NCBI RefSeq assembly: GCF_032452875.1
Contig: NC_083878.1
Coordinates: forward strand, 57,083,378 to 57,147,377
Direction of reading: 5' to 3'
DNA length: 64,000 nucleotides
Source: Bos javanicus
Lineage: Eukaryota; Chordata; Mammalia; Artiodactyla; Bovidae
Shown here: positions 53,298-64,000 of the stretch, in pieces
Numbering within the stretch: position 1 is the stretch's first letter
How the letters are laid out: each line of letters opens with the position of its first letter
Notes under the pieces: generated by a model
Database searches by the model: none
What the model was told of the DNA's origin: nothing
Seen by the model: the letters and a program-made list of their open reading frames with translations, nothing else
Position numbers and translations under genes: made by a program

Positions 53298-53964
53298 AAG
53301 ATCATGGCATCTGGTCCCATCACTTCACGGAAAATAGATGGGGAAACAGTGGAAACAATGTCAGACTTTATTTTTTTGGGCTTCAAAATCATTGCAGATG
53401 GTGGTTTCAGCCATGAAATTAAAAGACGCTTACTCCTTGGAAGGAAAGTTTTGACCAACCTAGATAGCATATTCAAAAGCGGAGACATTACTTTGCCAAA
53501 GAAGGTCCGTCTAGTCAGTGCTATGGTTTTTCCAGTGGTCATGTATGGATGTGAGAGTTGGACTGTGAAGAAAGCTGAGCACCAAAGAATTGATGCTTTT
53601 AAACTGTGGTGTTGGAGAAGACTCTTGAGAGTTCCTTGGACTGCAAGGAGATCCAACCAGTCTTTCCTAAAGGAGATAGTCCTGGGATTTCTTTGGAAGG
53701 AACAATGCTAAAGCTGAAACTCCAGTACTTTGGCCACCTCATGCGAAGAGTTGACTCATTGGAAAAGACTCTGATGCTGAGAGGGGTTGGGGGCAGGAGG
53801 AGAAGGGGACAACAGAGGATGAGATAGCTGGATGTCATTACCGACTCGATGGACACGAGTTTGAGTGAACTCTGGGAGTTGGTGATGGGCAGGGAGGCCT
53901 GGTATGCTGCAATTCATGGGGCCGCAAAGAGTCGGACACGACTGAGCAACTGAACTGAACTGAA
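53298..53964 (+). pseudogene. BovB 3' fragment inside MLT1
   Basis: It starts 'atcatggcatctggtcccat' and ends in (CTGAA)n. The frame at 53304-53711 (135 codons) is open through 'VMYGCESWTVKKAEHQRID' before a deletion near 53682 (ggagatagtcctggg) shifts it. It is near consensus and relatively young. Confidence 0.92.
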
Positions 53965-54015
53965 AGCCCCTATCTCCAAATAATAACACATTGGGAGTTA
54001 GGGCTTCAACAATTC
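53965..54015 (-). mobile_element. MLT1-like MaLR LTR, right piece
   Basis: 'gcccctatctccaaataata', 'cattgggagttagggcttca' complete the LTR split by BovB. Confidence 0.7.
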
Positions 54016-54336
54016 AGTCAAGGAAAACCTTTAGCATATGATTGTACTAATGAATGAATGCTGAATTTGCTTTTTCCCTTATACATTTGACAGTGTCAGA
54101 CAGGCTGTTTTTCAGTTCTCTCTGTCTGTCCCAGACCTATCAGGCACCTACTTTCTTTTATTTAAGGAAAAAAATACACTTGTTTTGTCATCTAGCACTC
54201 TGGTATATGACAGTGTGCAAAAAGTAGATCGTGAGTATCATTAAAGTGCATTTGAGATAGTATCAATATGTCCCCAGTGTCATATCACAAATAGTGAAAC
54301 AAAGAACATTCTAGGATTGGTAGCAACAAATTTCAT
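54016..54336. other. Unassigned spacer
   Basis: No recognised feature. Confidence 0.4.
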
Positions 54337-54346
54337 CTCTTTAAAA

Positions 54347-54627
54347 TTGCTGCTGCTGCTGCTGCTAAGTCGCTTCAGTCATGTCCGACTCTGTGCAACC
54401 CCATAGACGGCCTCCCACCAGGCTCCCCCGTCCCTGGGATTCTCCAGGCAAGAACACTGGAGTGGGTTGCCATTTCCTTCTTCAGTGCATGAAAGTGAAA
54501 AGTGAAAGTGAAGTCACTCCATCGTGTCAGACTCTTAGCGACTTCATGGACTGCAGCCTACCAGGCTCCTCCATGTATGGGATTTTCCAGGCAAGAGTAC
54601 TGGAGTGGGGTGCCATTGCCTTCTCTG
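54347..54627 (-). mobile_element. Bov-A2 SINE, complete
   Basis: (GCT)n tail at 54349-54366, two monomers and linker, antisense. Perfect 10-bp TSD ctctttaaaa (54337-54346, 54628-54637). Near consensus. Confidence 0.95.
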
Positions 54628-54639
54628 CTCTTTAAAACT

Positions 54640-55078
54640 ACTCCCTAACAACTCGTTAATGGTGCTAATTTTTCAGTTAATGTGTACCATTAACCTAATT
54701 GTGTTGCAAAAGATGAAAATAAATTTTTATAATAAAGGGTATCCTGATAAATTTTCATCATTATCGAGGAATGTGTTCTTTGTTAATATTTTACTCCTAA
54801 GATTGAGAATAAATTATGATGCAAATAATTGGCAATTTTTATTAGGATTATAAAATTTATCTTGGCCTCAAACATCATGAATTGTAGATTCTCTTAAAAA
54901 TTTATCTATGACAACATGGGGATACTTCTGGTTTTCAATTTTACTGGGCTTTGTTAGTCTACATATTCTGCAAGTTTCTATACTTCTGTCTTTAAGGCTG
55001 AAATTTTCCCCTGCATATATGCTAGGAGACCTCGCTTCTCTCTGACCTACTTTATTGCTTCCCCTTATTTAGACAATA
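54640..55078. other. Unassigned spacer
   Basis: No recognised feature; AT-rich. Confidence 0.4.
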
Positions 55079-55305
55079 TAGCATTGTAGTTGTGAGAATT
55101 GACTCAGAATGCCTGAGTGTGAATCCAGCCTTTACCACTTAACTACTGCCTAGTTTCCTTTTCTGTTGAAATTGAATATTAAAAAGTTTCTTATGAGACT
55201 TGTGAAGACTAAATAAACTCTTATATGTAAAGTTCAAAAAAGAGTTCCTGGCATGGATTGAACAATTCACCAAGCAGTAATTATTATTATTAGTAGTAGT
55301 AGTAC
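55079..55305 (+). mobile_element. MIR SINE
   Basis: Ancient tRNA-derived MIR in sense: 'tagcattgtagttgtgagaa', 'gagtgtgaatccagccttta', 'ccacttaactactgcctag', 'gagttcctggcatg', ending in an ATT/AGT trinucleotide run at 55279-55304. The core region is partly preserved. MIR predates placental radiation, so this is the oldest layer here. Confidence 0.78.
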
Positions 55306-55559
55306 TTTTTGACTTCCTATAGATTGGAGAAATCCTTTCATTATACCTGAACTAGTATAGCATACTGCTGGAACTTTTCCTGCAGAGGCAGACCTAAGAA
55401 TTCTCCCCAAGAACTGTCTTTAAAATATTGTGAGTGTAGGTGTTGCCTGTGTCTTTGGTGAATTTTACAAGTAGAGTCAGAAGTCAAGTATTTCAGTCCC
55501 TAGCATTGCTGGGGAAGAGTGAGCTGAAATCTCAGTCATAAGCTTGGTATTTCATAAGC

Positions 55560-55690
55560 ATTACCTCATGTAACCCTCAGAATGATAATATCTCTTGATT
55601 AATATCATTGTACCTATTTTACAGATGAGTAAACTGAGATGACCCCTAAGTGATGAGGCTAGTGTGAAACTCAATAATCAAAGCAATTTT
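55560..55690 (-). mobile_element. MIR SINE fragment (antisense)
   Basis: 'acctcatgtaaccctcagaa', 'ttgtacctattttacagatg' and 'agtaaactgagatgacccc' match antisense MIR core. Confidence 0.68.
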
Positions 55691-56150
55691 TTTCTAAATT
55701 ATTCTACCATAAAAATTTTATACAAAATGACAGATTATATAAACATATATGATTAACTATTTGATTAGTAAATAAAAAATAATCAAATGTATCTTATGTT
55801 GAGAAACAATATAATTCATATTCTATTTTAGTTAAACATTTTTACAAGGTGAGAATTTAATTATTTTCCAGCTTTACTGAGATATAACTGACATATTTAT
55901 TATTGTTTTATTCTCTTCAACACTAAAAGTGATACACTGGGATACAATTTTAAGAAATTTATTTTCAACAATTCCTTAACATTTAGTTTGGGAGAAGAGG
56001 GTTGAAACTGAATAAAGCATAATTCTCACTTTTAAGGAATGTAAAATATTCTGTAAAATTAAGTTTATCAAATGATAGAAAGGACTAATCTCATAAGAAA
56101 GGCATAATCATGGTAAAATCAGCTAGAATTTATTCAGGGCATAGTTTATG
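55691..56150. other. Unassigned spacer with short L1-like block
   Basis: 'ttccagctttactgagatat' at 55867-55886 resembles an L1 3' UTR piece. Nothing else recognised. Confidence 0.35.
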
Positions 56151-56159
56151 GCAGCAACT

Positions 56160-56296
56160 GTGTTAGGAATTTAAAATTTTCTTCTTTAAACCTCAACCTA
56201 AAATATGATATAAGTATTATTGTATCCACTTATTGAGGAACTATTGAAAAATAGTGATTAATGCAGGTACTTCAAAACCAGAGCCAGGATTCAAAT
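56160..56296 (-). mobile_element. MIR-like fragment truncated by BovB
   Basis: 'aagtattattgtatccactt', 'attgaggaactattgaaa' and 'ccagagccaggattcaaat' follow antisense MIR. The BovB at 56297 cuts it off. Confidence 0.5.
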
Positions 56297-56865
56297 ACAT
56301 TCTTAAAGAGATGGGAATATCAGATCACCTTACTCACCTCCTGAGAAATCTGTATGCAGGCCAAGAAGCAACAGTCAGAACTGAATATGGACAACAGACT
56401 GATTCAAAATTGAGAAAGGAATGTGTCAAGGCTGTATATTGCTACCCTGCTTATTTAACTTATATGCAGAGTACACCATGAGAAATGCCAGACTGCATGA
56501 AACAAAAGCTGGAATCAAGATTGCCAGGAGAAATATCAATAACCTCAGATATGCAGATGATACTACCTTTATGGCAGAGTATCAAGAGGAACTAAAGAGC
56601 CTCTTGATGAAAATAAAAGAGGAGAGTGAAAAAGCTGGCTTAAAACTCAACATTCAAAAAATGAAGATCATGGTATCCGGTCCCATCACTTCATGACAAA
56701 TAGATGGGAAAACAATGGAAACACTGACAGACTTTATTTTCTTGGACTCCAAAATCACTGCAGATGGTGACTGCAGCTATGAAATGAAAAGATGCTAGCT
56801 TCCTGGAAGAAAATCTATTACAAACCTAGACAGCATTTTAAAATACAGAGACATTATTTTGCTGA
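56297..56865 (+). pseudogene. BovB RT piece (left of nested SINEs)
   Basis: Starts inside RT (cattcttaaagagatgggaa). An intact YADD box occurs in the frame 56421-56696 (NNLRYADDTTFMAE). A stop follows 'cccatcacttcatga'. The SINE block after 56865 splits it. Confidence 0.88.
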
Positions 56866-57130
56866 TGGGATTCCCTGGTAGTTCAGCTAGTAAAGAATCC
56901 ACCTGCAATGCAGGAGACCCCGGTTCAATTTCTGGGCCAGAAAGGTCCGCTAGAGAAGGGATAGGCTAAACACTCCAGTATTCTTGGGGTTCCCTAGTGT
57001 CTCAGCTTGTAAAAAATCTGCCTGCAATGTGGGAGACCTGACTTTGATCCCATGGTTGGGAATATCCCCTGGAGAAGGTAAAGTAGTGTGCAGTATTCTG
57101 GTCTAGAGAATTCCATGGACTGTATAGTCC
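56866..57130 (+). mobile_element. Two-headed Bov-tA SINE, left part
   Basis: Two successive tRNA-like heads (gggattccctggtagttcag and ggggttccctagtgtctcag) followed by the start of the body. TSD tttgctga at 56858-56865 and 57454-57461 marks its insertion in BovB. A Bov-A2 is nested in it at 57131. Confidence 0.88.
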
Positions 57131-57371
57131 CAGAGAAGGCAATGGCACTCTACTCCAGTACTCTTGTCTGGAAAATCCCATGGATGGAGGAGCCTGGTGG
57201 GCTGCAGTCCATGGGGTTGCTAAGAGTTGGACACAACTGAGCGACTTCACTTTCACTCTTCACATTTATGCATAGGAGAAGGAAATGGCAACCCACTCCT
57301 GTGTTCTTGCCTGGAGAATCCCAGGGATGGGGGAGCCTGGTGGGCTGCAGTCAATGGGGTCGCACAGAGAT
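57131..57371 (+). mobile_element. Bov-A2 nested in Bov-tA
   Basis: Two Bov-A monomers in sense, without most of the AGC tail. The 20-bp direct repeat 'ttccatggactgtatagtcc' at 57111-57130 and 57372-57391 is its TSD in the surrounding SINE. Confidence 0.9.
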
Positions 57372-57453
57372 TTCCATGGACTGTATAGTCCACCGGGTCT
57401 CAAAGAGTCATACACGACTGAGCAAATTTCATTTTCACTTTTTTTCCTTTTAC
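57372..57453 (+). mobile_element. Two-headed Bov-tA SINE, right part
   Basis: Remainder of the body (caccgggtctcaaagagtca, cgactgagcaaattt) with a T-rich tail. Confidence 0.85.
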
Positions 57454-57925
57454 TTTGCTGAAAAAGGTTCATATAATCAAAGATATGGTTTTTCCAGCAG
57501 TTGTGTATGGATGTGAGAGTTGGACAAAAAGAAAGCTGAGCACCAAAGAATTGATGCTTTTGAACTGTGGTGTTGGAGAAGACTCTTGACAGTCCCTTGA
57601 ACTGCCTGGAGATCAAACCAGTCCATATTAAGGAAATCAGTCCTGAATGTTCATTGGAAGGACTGATGCTGAAGCTGAAACTCCAATACTTTGGGCACCT
57701 GATGAAAAGAACTGACTCATTGAAAAAGACCCTGATGCTGGGAAAGACGGAAGGCAGAAGGAGAAGGTGATGACAGAAGATGAGATGATTGGATGGCATC
57801 ACGGTCTCCATGGATATGATTTTGAGCAAGAACTGTGAATTCCCCATGAGGGCAGCGTGGTGTGCTTCAGTCCATGGAGTCTCAAAGTGATAGCCATGAC
57901 TGAGTGACTGAACTGATAGACTTTC
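57454..57925 (+). pseudogene. BovB C-terminal and 3' end (right of SINEs)
   Basis: Resumes 'aaaaaggttcatataatc' in consensus order and ends 'gactgagtgactgaactg'. The frame 57567-57770 carries 'LQYFGHLMKRTDSLKKT'. Together with 56297-56865 it is one 5'-truncated BovB. Confidence 0.88.
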
Positions 57926-58134
57926 ATGGTTATCTTCCTGTTTACTGTGTGTACCATGGAAATGAAATATTATAAATGTGAAATATTTATTAAAATGCAG
58001 AATTTAGAGAAACAGTTATGATGACTGTAATTCTCTCATTAGTTTCATAGATTGCCTGATTATGAAGTTAATGCTTTAAAAATAAATGCATTAGCAGCCA
58101 CTATTGATGATATTATGATATTTTATTGTGCTCT

Positions 58135-60135
58135 GATAGAGTGCCTGATGAACTATGGATGGAGGTTCATGAAATTGTACAGGAGACAGGGATCAAGACC
58201 ATCCCCAGGAAAAAGAAATGCAAAAAAGCAAAGTGGCTCCCTGAAGAAGTCTTACAAATAGCTGTGAAAAGAAAAGAAGCCAAAAGCAAAGGAGAAAAGG
58301 AAAGATATACCCATTTTAATGCATAGTTTCAAAGAAAAACAAGGGGAGATAAGAAAGCCTTTCTAGCAATCAATGCAAAGAAAGAGAGGAAAATGATAGA
58401 ATGGGAAAGACTAGAGATCTCTTCAAGAAAATTAGGGTACCAGGGAACATTTCCTGCAAAGATGGGCTCAATAAAGGACAGAAATGGTATGCACCAGACC
58501 GAAGCAGAAGATATTAAGAAGAGGTGGCAAGAATACACAAAGAAACTGTACAAAAAAGAGCTTCATGACCAAGATAATGATGTTGGTGTGATCACTCACC
58601 TAGAGCCAGACATCCTGGAATGTGAAGTCAAGTGGGCCTTAAGAAGCATCACTACAAACAAGGCTATCAGAGGTGATGGAATTCCAGTTGAGCTGTTTCA
58701 AATCTTGAAAGATGATGCTGTAAAAGTGCTGCACTCAATATGTCAGCAACTTTGGAAAACTCAGCAGTGGACACAGGACTGGAAAAAGTCAGTTTTCATT
58801 CCAATCCCAAAGAAAGGCAATGCCAAAGAATGCTCAAACTACCACACAATTGCACTCATGTCACAGAATAGTAAAGTAATGCTCAAAATTATCCAAGCCA
58901 GGCTTCAGCAATACATGAACCGTGAACTTCCAGATGGTCAAGTTGGTTTTAGAAAAGGCAGAGGAACCAGAGATCAAATTGCCAACATCTGCTGAATCAT
59001 CAAAAAAACAAGAGAGTTCCAGAAAAACATCAATTTCTGCTTTATTGACTATACCAAGCCTTTGACTGTGTGGATCACAATAAACTGTGGAAAATTCTGA
59101 AGGAGATGGGAATACCAGACCACCTGATCTGCCTCTTGAGAAACCTGTATGCAGGTCAGGAAACAACAGTTAGAACTGGACATGGAATAACAGACTGGTT
59201 CCAAATAGGAAAAGGAGTACATCAAGGTTGTATATTGTCACCCTGCTTATTTAACTTATATGCAGACTACATCATGAGAAACACTGGGTTGGATGAAGCA
59301 CAAGCTGGAATTAAGATTGCTGGGAGAAATATGAATAACCTCAGATATGCAGATGACACCACCCTTATGGCAGAACGTGAAGAAGAACTAAAGAGCTTCT
59401 TGATGAAAGTGAAAGAGAAGAGTGAAAAAGTTGGCTTAAAGCTCAACATTCAGAAAACTAAGATCATGGCATCTGGTCCCATTACATCATGGCAAATAGA
59501 TGGGAAAACAATGGAAACAGTGAGAGACTTTATTTTTGGGGCTCCAAAATCACTGCAGATGGTGACTGCAGCCATGAAATTAAAAGACGCTTACTCTTTG
59601 GAATGAAAGTTATGACCAACCTAGACAGCATATTAAAAAGCAGAGACATTCCTTTGCCAACAAAGATCCATCTAGTCAAGGCTATGGTTTTTCCAGTGGT
59701 CATGTATGGATGTGAGAGTTGGACTATAAAGAAAGCTGAGCACCGAAGCACTGATGCTTTTGAACTATGGTGCTGGAGAAGATTCTTGAGATTCCCATGG
59801 ACTACAAGGAGATCTAAGCAGTCCATCCTAAAGAAGATCAGCACTGGGTATTCATTGGAAGGTCTGATGCTGAAGCTGAAACTCCAATACTTTGGCCACC
59901 TGATGCAAAGAGCTGATTCATTTGCATTTGCAAAAGCCCCTGATGCTGGGAAAGATTGAGGGCATGAGGAGAAGGGGATGACAGAGGATGAGATGGTTGG
60001 ATGGCATCACCGAGTTAATGGACATGACTTTGCGTAAGCTCCAGGAGTTGGTGATGGACAGGGAGTCCTGGCATGCTGTAGCTCATGGGGTCACAATGAA
60101 TCAGACACAACTGAATGACTGAACTGAACTGAACT
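58135..60135 (+). pseudogene. BovB, linker to 3' end (about 2 kb)
   Basis: It begins at the linker after the endonuclease (gatagagtgcctgatgaact). The RT frame is open at 58393-58992 (through 'RKGRGTRDQIANIC'), then a TGG to TGA stop at 58993-58995. A 1-bp deletion at about 59054-59058 (tataccaagcctttg) hits RT motif A. RT continues in another frame at 59070-59606 with an intact YADD box near 59346. A further shift gives the C-terminal frame 59489-59959. The tail is (CTGAA)n. Confidence 0.93.
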
Positions 60136-60462
60136 AAACAAGCATGATGACTTATTTGCCCTTTTCAATGCTTAAATATTTGAATATACAAGTTTACATT
60201 CATTAGACAATTTACAGAGAGCTAAAAATGAATTAATAGCAGGACACATAATGTTAGCTATACAAAAGAGCTATTACATGTGGTTTTTGTAAGGAATTGA
60301 GTAACTCATGGGAAACATAAGACTTCAAATCACACACACACACACACAAAAAACCTTGTTTAATGGCCACCTACTTACACAGAGGAAAATGGGTGCCTAT
60401 AAACCAGGAAGAAGGCCCTTACCATACATTAAATCTTCTGACCCTTTGATCTTGAGTCTTCT
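60136..60462. other. Spacer with (CA)n run
   Basis: A short (CA)n microsatellite lies at 60331-60348; otherwise nothing recognised. Confidence 0.5.
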
Positions 60463-62975
60463 AATGTTTATTAACGCTGAAGAAGCTGAAGTTGAATGGC
60501 TCTATGAAGACCTACAAGAACCTTGTTAAACAAGCACCCAGAAAAGACATCCTTTTCATTATAGGTGACTGGAATGCCAAAGTAGGAAGTCAAGAGATAA
60601 CCTGGAATAACAGGCAAATTTGGCCTTGGAGTTCAAAATGAAGCACAGCAAAGGCTAACAGAGTTTTGCTAAGAGAACACACTGGTCATAGCAAACTCCC
60701 TCCTCCAACAACACAAGAGAAGACTTTACACATGGACATCACCAGAGTGTCAATATCGAAATCAGATTGATTATATTCTTTGCAGCCAAAGATGGAGAAG
60801 CTCTATACAGTTAGCAAAAACAAGACTGGAATCTGACTCTGACTCAGATCATGAACTCCATATTTCAAAATTCAGACTTAAATTGGAGAAAGTAGGGAAA
60901 ACCACTAGACCATTCATGTATGACCTAAATCAAATCCCTTATGATTATACAGCAGAAGCGACAAATAGGTTCAAGGGAATTTTATCTGATAGACAGAGTG
61001 CCTGAGTAACTATGGACAGAGGTTTGTGACATTGTACAGGAGGCAGTGATCAAGACTGACTCCAAGAATTAGAAATGCAAAAAGGCAAAATGGTTGTTTG
61101 AGGAGGCCTCACAAATAACTGAGAAAAGAAGTGAAGATAAAGGCAAAGGAGAAAAGGAAAGATATATCCATTTGAATGCAGAGTTCCAAAGAATAGCAAG
61201 GAGAAATAAGAAAGCCTTCCACTGTGATCAATGCAAACAAATCGAGGGAAAAAATAGAATAGGAAAGACTAGAGATCTCTTCAAGAAAACAGAGATACCA
61301 AAGGAACATTTCATTCAAAGATAAACACAAAAATAGACAGAAATGGTATGGGCCTAACAGAAGTAGAAGATATTAAGAAGAGGTGGCAAGAATACACAGA
61401 ACTATTTAAAAAAGACCTTCAAGATCCAGATAACCACAATGGTGTGATCACTCATTTAGAGCCGGACATCCTGGAATGCAAAGTCAAGTGGGACTTAGGA
61501 AACATCATTACTAACAAAGCTAGTGGAGATGATGGAATTCCATCTGAGCTATTTCAAATCCTAAAAGAACATACTGTGAAAGTGCTTCACTCAATATGCC
61601 AACAAATGTGGAAAACTCAGCAGTGGCCACAGGATTGGAAAAGGTCAGTTTTCATTTCAATCCCAAAGAAAGGCAGTGCCAAAGAATGCTCAAACTACCA
61701 CACAATTGCACTCATCTCACACGCTAGCAAAGTAATGCTCAAAAGTCTCCAAGCCAAGCTTCAAAAAACTTGAACTGTGAACTTCCAGATGTTCAAACTG
61801 GATTTAGAAAAGGCAGAGGAACCAGACATCAAATAGCCAACATCTGTTGGATCATAGAAAAAGCAAAAGAGTTCCAGAAAACCATCTACTTCTGCTTTAT
61901 TAATTACGCCAAAGCCTTTGACTGTGTAGATCACAACAAACTATGGAAAATTCTTAAAGAGATGGGAATATCAGACCACCTTCTGCTTCATGTGAAATCC
62001 ATATGCAGGTCAAGAAGCAATAGTTAGAACTGGACATGGAACAGCAGACTGGTCTCAAATCGGGAAAGGAGTTTATCAAGGCTGTATATTGTCACCCAGC
62101 TTATTTAACTTATATGCAGAGTACATCATGTGAAATGCCTGGCTGGATGAAGCACAAAATGGAATCAAGATTGCTAGAAGAAATATCAATAACCTCAGAT
62201 ATGCAGGTGACACCATCCTTATGGCAGAAAACAAAGAAATAAAGAGCCTCTTGTGAAAGTGAAAGAGAGTGAAAAAGCTGGCTTAAAACTCAACATTCAA
62301 AAAAATAAGATCATGGCATCTGGTCCCATCAGTCCATGGCAAATAGAAGTGGAAACAATGGAAACAGTGAGAAACCTTACTTTGTGGCCTCCAAAATCAC
62401 TGCAGCTGGTGACTGCAGCCATGGAATAAAAAGATGCTTGCTCCTTGGAAGAAAAGCTATGACCAAACTAGACAGCATATTAAAAAGCAGAGACATTACT
62501 TTGCCAGCAAAGGTGTGTCTAGTCAAAGCTATGGTTTTTCCAGTAGTCATGTATTGATGTGAGAGTTGGACTATAAAGAAAGCTGAGTGCCAAAGAATTG
62601 ATGCTTTTAAACTGTGGTGTTGGAAAACACTCTTGAGAGTCCCTTGGACAGCAAGGTGATCCAACCAGTCAATCCTAAAGGAAATCAGACCTGAATATTC
62701 ATTGAAGGACTGATGCTGAAGCTGCAACTCTAATACTTTGGCCACCTGGTGTGAAGAACTGACACATTGGAAAAGACCCTGATGCTGGGAAAGATTGAAG
62801 GCAGGAGGAGAAGTGGACAACAGAGGATGAGATGGTTGGATGGTGTCACCAACTCAAAGGACATGAATTTGAGCAAGGTCTGGGAGTTGGTGAAGGACAT
62901 GGAAGCCTGGCATGCTACAGTCCATGGGGTCACAAAGAGTCAGACAAAACTGAGTGACTGAACTAAAATGAACTA
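60463..62975 (+). pseudogene. BovB, most complete copy: partial endonuclease plus RT
   Basis: About 2.5 kb of the roughly 3.2-kb element. The AP-endonuclease-like domain is partly present: 'GDWNAKVGSQE' near 60567, 'YTWTSPE' near 60730, 'NQIDYILCSQRW' near 60760 and the 'SDHEL' catalytic stretch near 60845, over several frames. The linker frame is 61094-61324; RT frames are 61348-61773 and 61770-62027. The catalytic box reads YAGD at 62200-62211 (codon 62206-62208 Asp to Gly), so RT would be dead even without frameshifts. It ends in a (CTGAA)-like tail at about 62970. Confidence 0.92.
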
Positions 62976-63217
62976 AACCTTCAGAACCATGAGAAATAAA
63001 AGTTTGTTGTTTATAAGCCAAACAAACAAAAAAGACTCCTTATTTATATGAATCATTTTGACATTATTATCATTGCTTTCAAAAAATTATATCTGTGGAG
63101 TTGAGAACAAAGTGTTTTACAGACATACATATATCTGAAAAATTTACCAGGAAATTTTCCTAAGGTAAGTTTACTTCTACTTACAGTTCCAGCAGATATG
63201 TATTAGAGTTTCTCTTT
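62976..63217. other. Unassigned spacer
   Basis: No recognised feature between the two BovB copies. Confidence 0.4.
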
Positions 63218-63918
63218 ATCAGTTCAGTTCAGTTCAGTTCAGTTGCTCAGTCGTGTCCAACTCTTTGCGACCCCATGAATCGCAGCACACCAGGCCTCCC
63301 TGTCCATCACCAACCCCTGGAGTTCACTCAGACTCAAGTCCATAGAGTCAGTGATGCCATCCAGCCATCTCATCCTCTGTCCTCCCCTTCTCCTCCTGCC
63401 CCCAATCCCTCCCAGCATCAGAGTCTTTTCCAATGAGTCAACTCTTCGCATGAGGTGGCCAAAGTACTGGAGTTTCAGCTTTAGCATCATTCCTTCCAAA
63501 GAAATCCCAGGGCTGATCTCCTTCAGAATGGACTGGTTGTATCTCCTTGCAGTCCAAGGGACTCTCAAGAGTTTTCTCCAACACCACACTTCAAAAGCAT
63601 CACTTCTTCAGTGCTCAGCTTTCTTTACAGTCCAACTCTCACATCCATACATGACCACTGGAAAAACCATAGCCTTGACTAGACAGATTTTGTTGGCAAA
63701 GTAATGCCTCTGCTTTTCAATATGCTATCTAGGTTGGTCATAATTTTTCTCCCAAGGAGTAAGTGTCTTTTAATTTCATGGCTGCAGTCACCATCTGCAG
63801 TGATTTTGGAGCCCCCAAAAATAAAGTCTAACACTGTTTCCACTGTTTCCCCTTCTATTTCCCATGAAGTGATGGGACCATATGCCATGATCTTCATTTT
63901 CTGAATGTTGAGCTTTTG
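63218..63918 (-). pseudogene. BovB 3' fragment (antisense)
   Basis: (CAGTT)5 tail at 63219-63243, then the full C-terminal domain. The minus frame 63239-63589 (116 codons) is open from 'MWCWRKLLRVPWTARR' to the natural C-terminal 'KSWTRLSN'. Near consensus; 5'-truncated near 'gaatgttgagctttt'. Confidence 0.93.
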
Positions 63919-64000
63919 TTTCTCTTCATAAGTATCCTCTATTCGTTCTTTATATATAAAATGTGTATATGTTTATTTCATTAATTGCATTTACTGTCAC
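63919..64000. other. Unassigned end of window
   Basis: Short AT-rich tail with no feature. Confidence 0.4.

Noticed and set aside
57266..57847. 193-codon minus-strand frame
   Set aside because: It crosses SINE and BovB boundaries antisense to both, so it cannot be a single gene.
58393..59606. Functional BovB RT
   Set aside because: A nonsense codon at 58993 and a 1-bp deletion in motif A break it.

Overview
This window is ruminant nuclear DNA, almost certainly from a bovid and most likely cattle or a close relative. The evidence is the repeat content: about twenty copies of the RTE-type LINE BovB, many tRNA-Glu-derived Bov-tA and Bov-A/Bov-A2 SINEs with AGC-type tails, older CHR-type cetartiodactyl SINEs, a 3' end that looks like the ruminant L1, and a solo LTR that looks like the bovine ERVK LTR BTLTR1. 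I recognise no host protein-coding exon, rRNA, functional tRNA, CRISPR array or prokaryotic feature. It reads as an intergenic or intronic repeat-dense region. Almost all longer open reading frames are decayed BovB reverse transcriptase (RT) or chance frames through repeats. Family names are from memory, and edges are approximate unless a target-site duplication (TSD) fixes them.

Layout. 0-6.4 kb: AT-rich spacer with MER5A-like hAT fragments, an L1 3' fragment, SINEs and a minus-strand LTR (about 3.03-3.76 kb). 6.4-8.1 kb: a MaLR-like LTR split by antisense BovB. 9.4-10.0 kb: a possible ERV LTR. 12.0-13.3 kb: two BovB 3' fragments. 13.5-15.3 kb: old antisense L1. 15.4-16.3 kb: two SINEs. 18.5-23.7 kb: an MLT1 LTR, then an antisense BovB that carries a second BovB with a 5' inversion (twin-priming structure) and a SINE. 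23.8-25.0 kb: MLT1 and a young L1 3' end.

25.2-37.3 kb is the most layered part. One antisense L1 holds a Bov-A2 SINE whose tail holds a solo ERVK LTR (6-bp TSD), several other SINEs, and a class I ERV-like provirus (two LTRs, 4-bp TSD, minus strand). The provirus is itself broken by a foreign LTR, three BovB copies and SINEs. 39-41 kb: a BovB inserted head-on into another BovB. 43-54 kb: MLT1, L1, BovB and SINE pieces with further nesting. 55-56.3 kb: three ancient MIR-like fragments. 56.3-63.0 kb: three BovB copies head-to-tail on the plus strand, the last keeping part of the endonuclease. A final antisense BovB lies at 63.2-63.9 kb.

No pathway or operon is present. The nested insertions record relative age: MIR/MER5/MLT1/old L1 are oldest, then ERV1 and BovB, then Bov-tA/Bov-A2, then the ERVK LTR. 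I found no convincing undescribed biological system. The best second looks are the inverted BovB, the nested proviral region, a three-copy LTR family found by self-comparison, and two small template-switch-like rearrangements.
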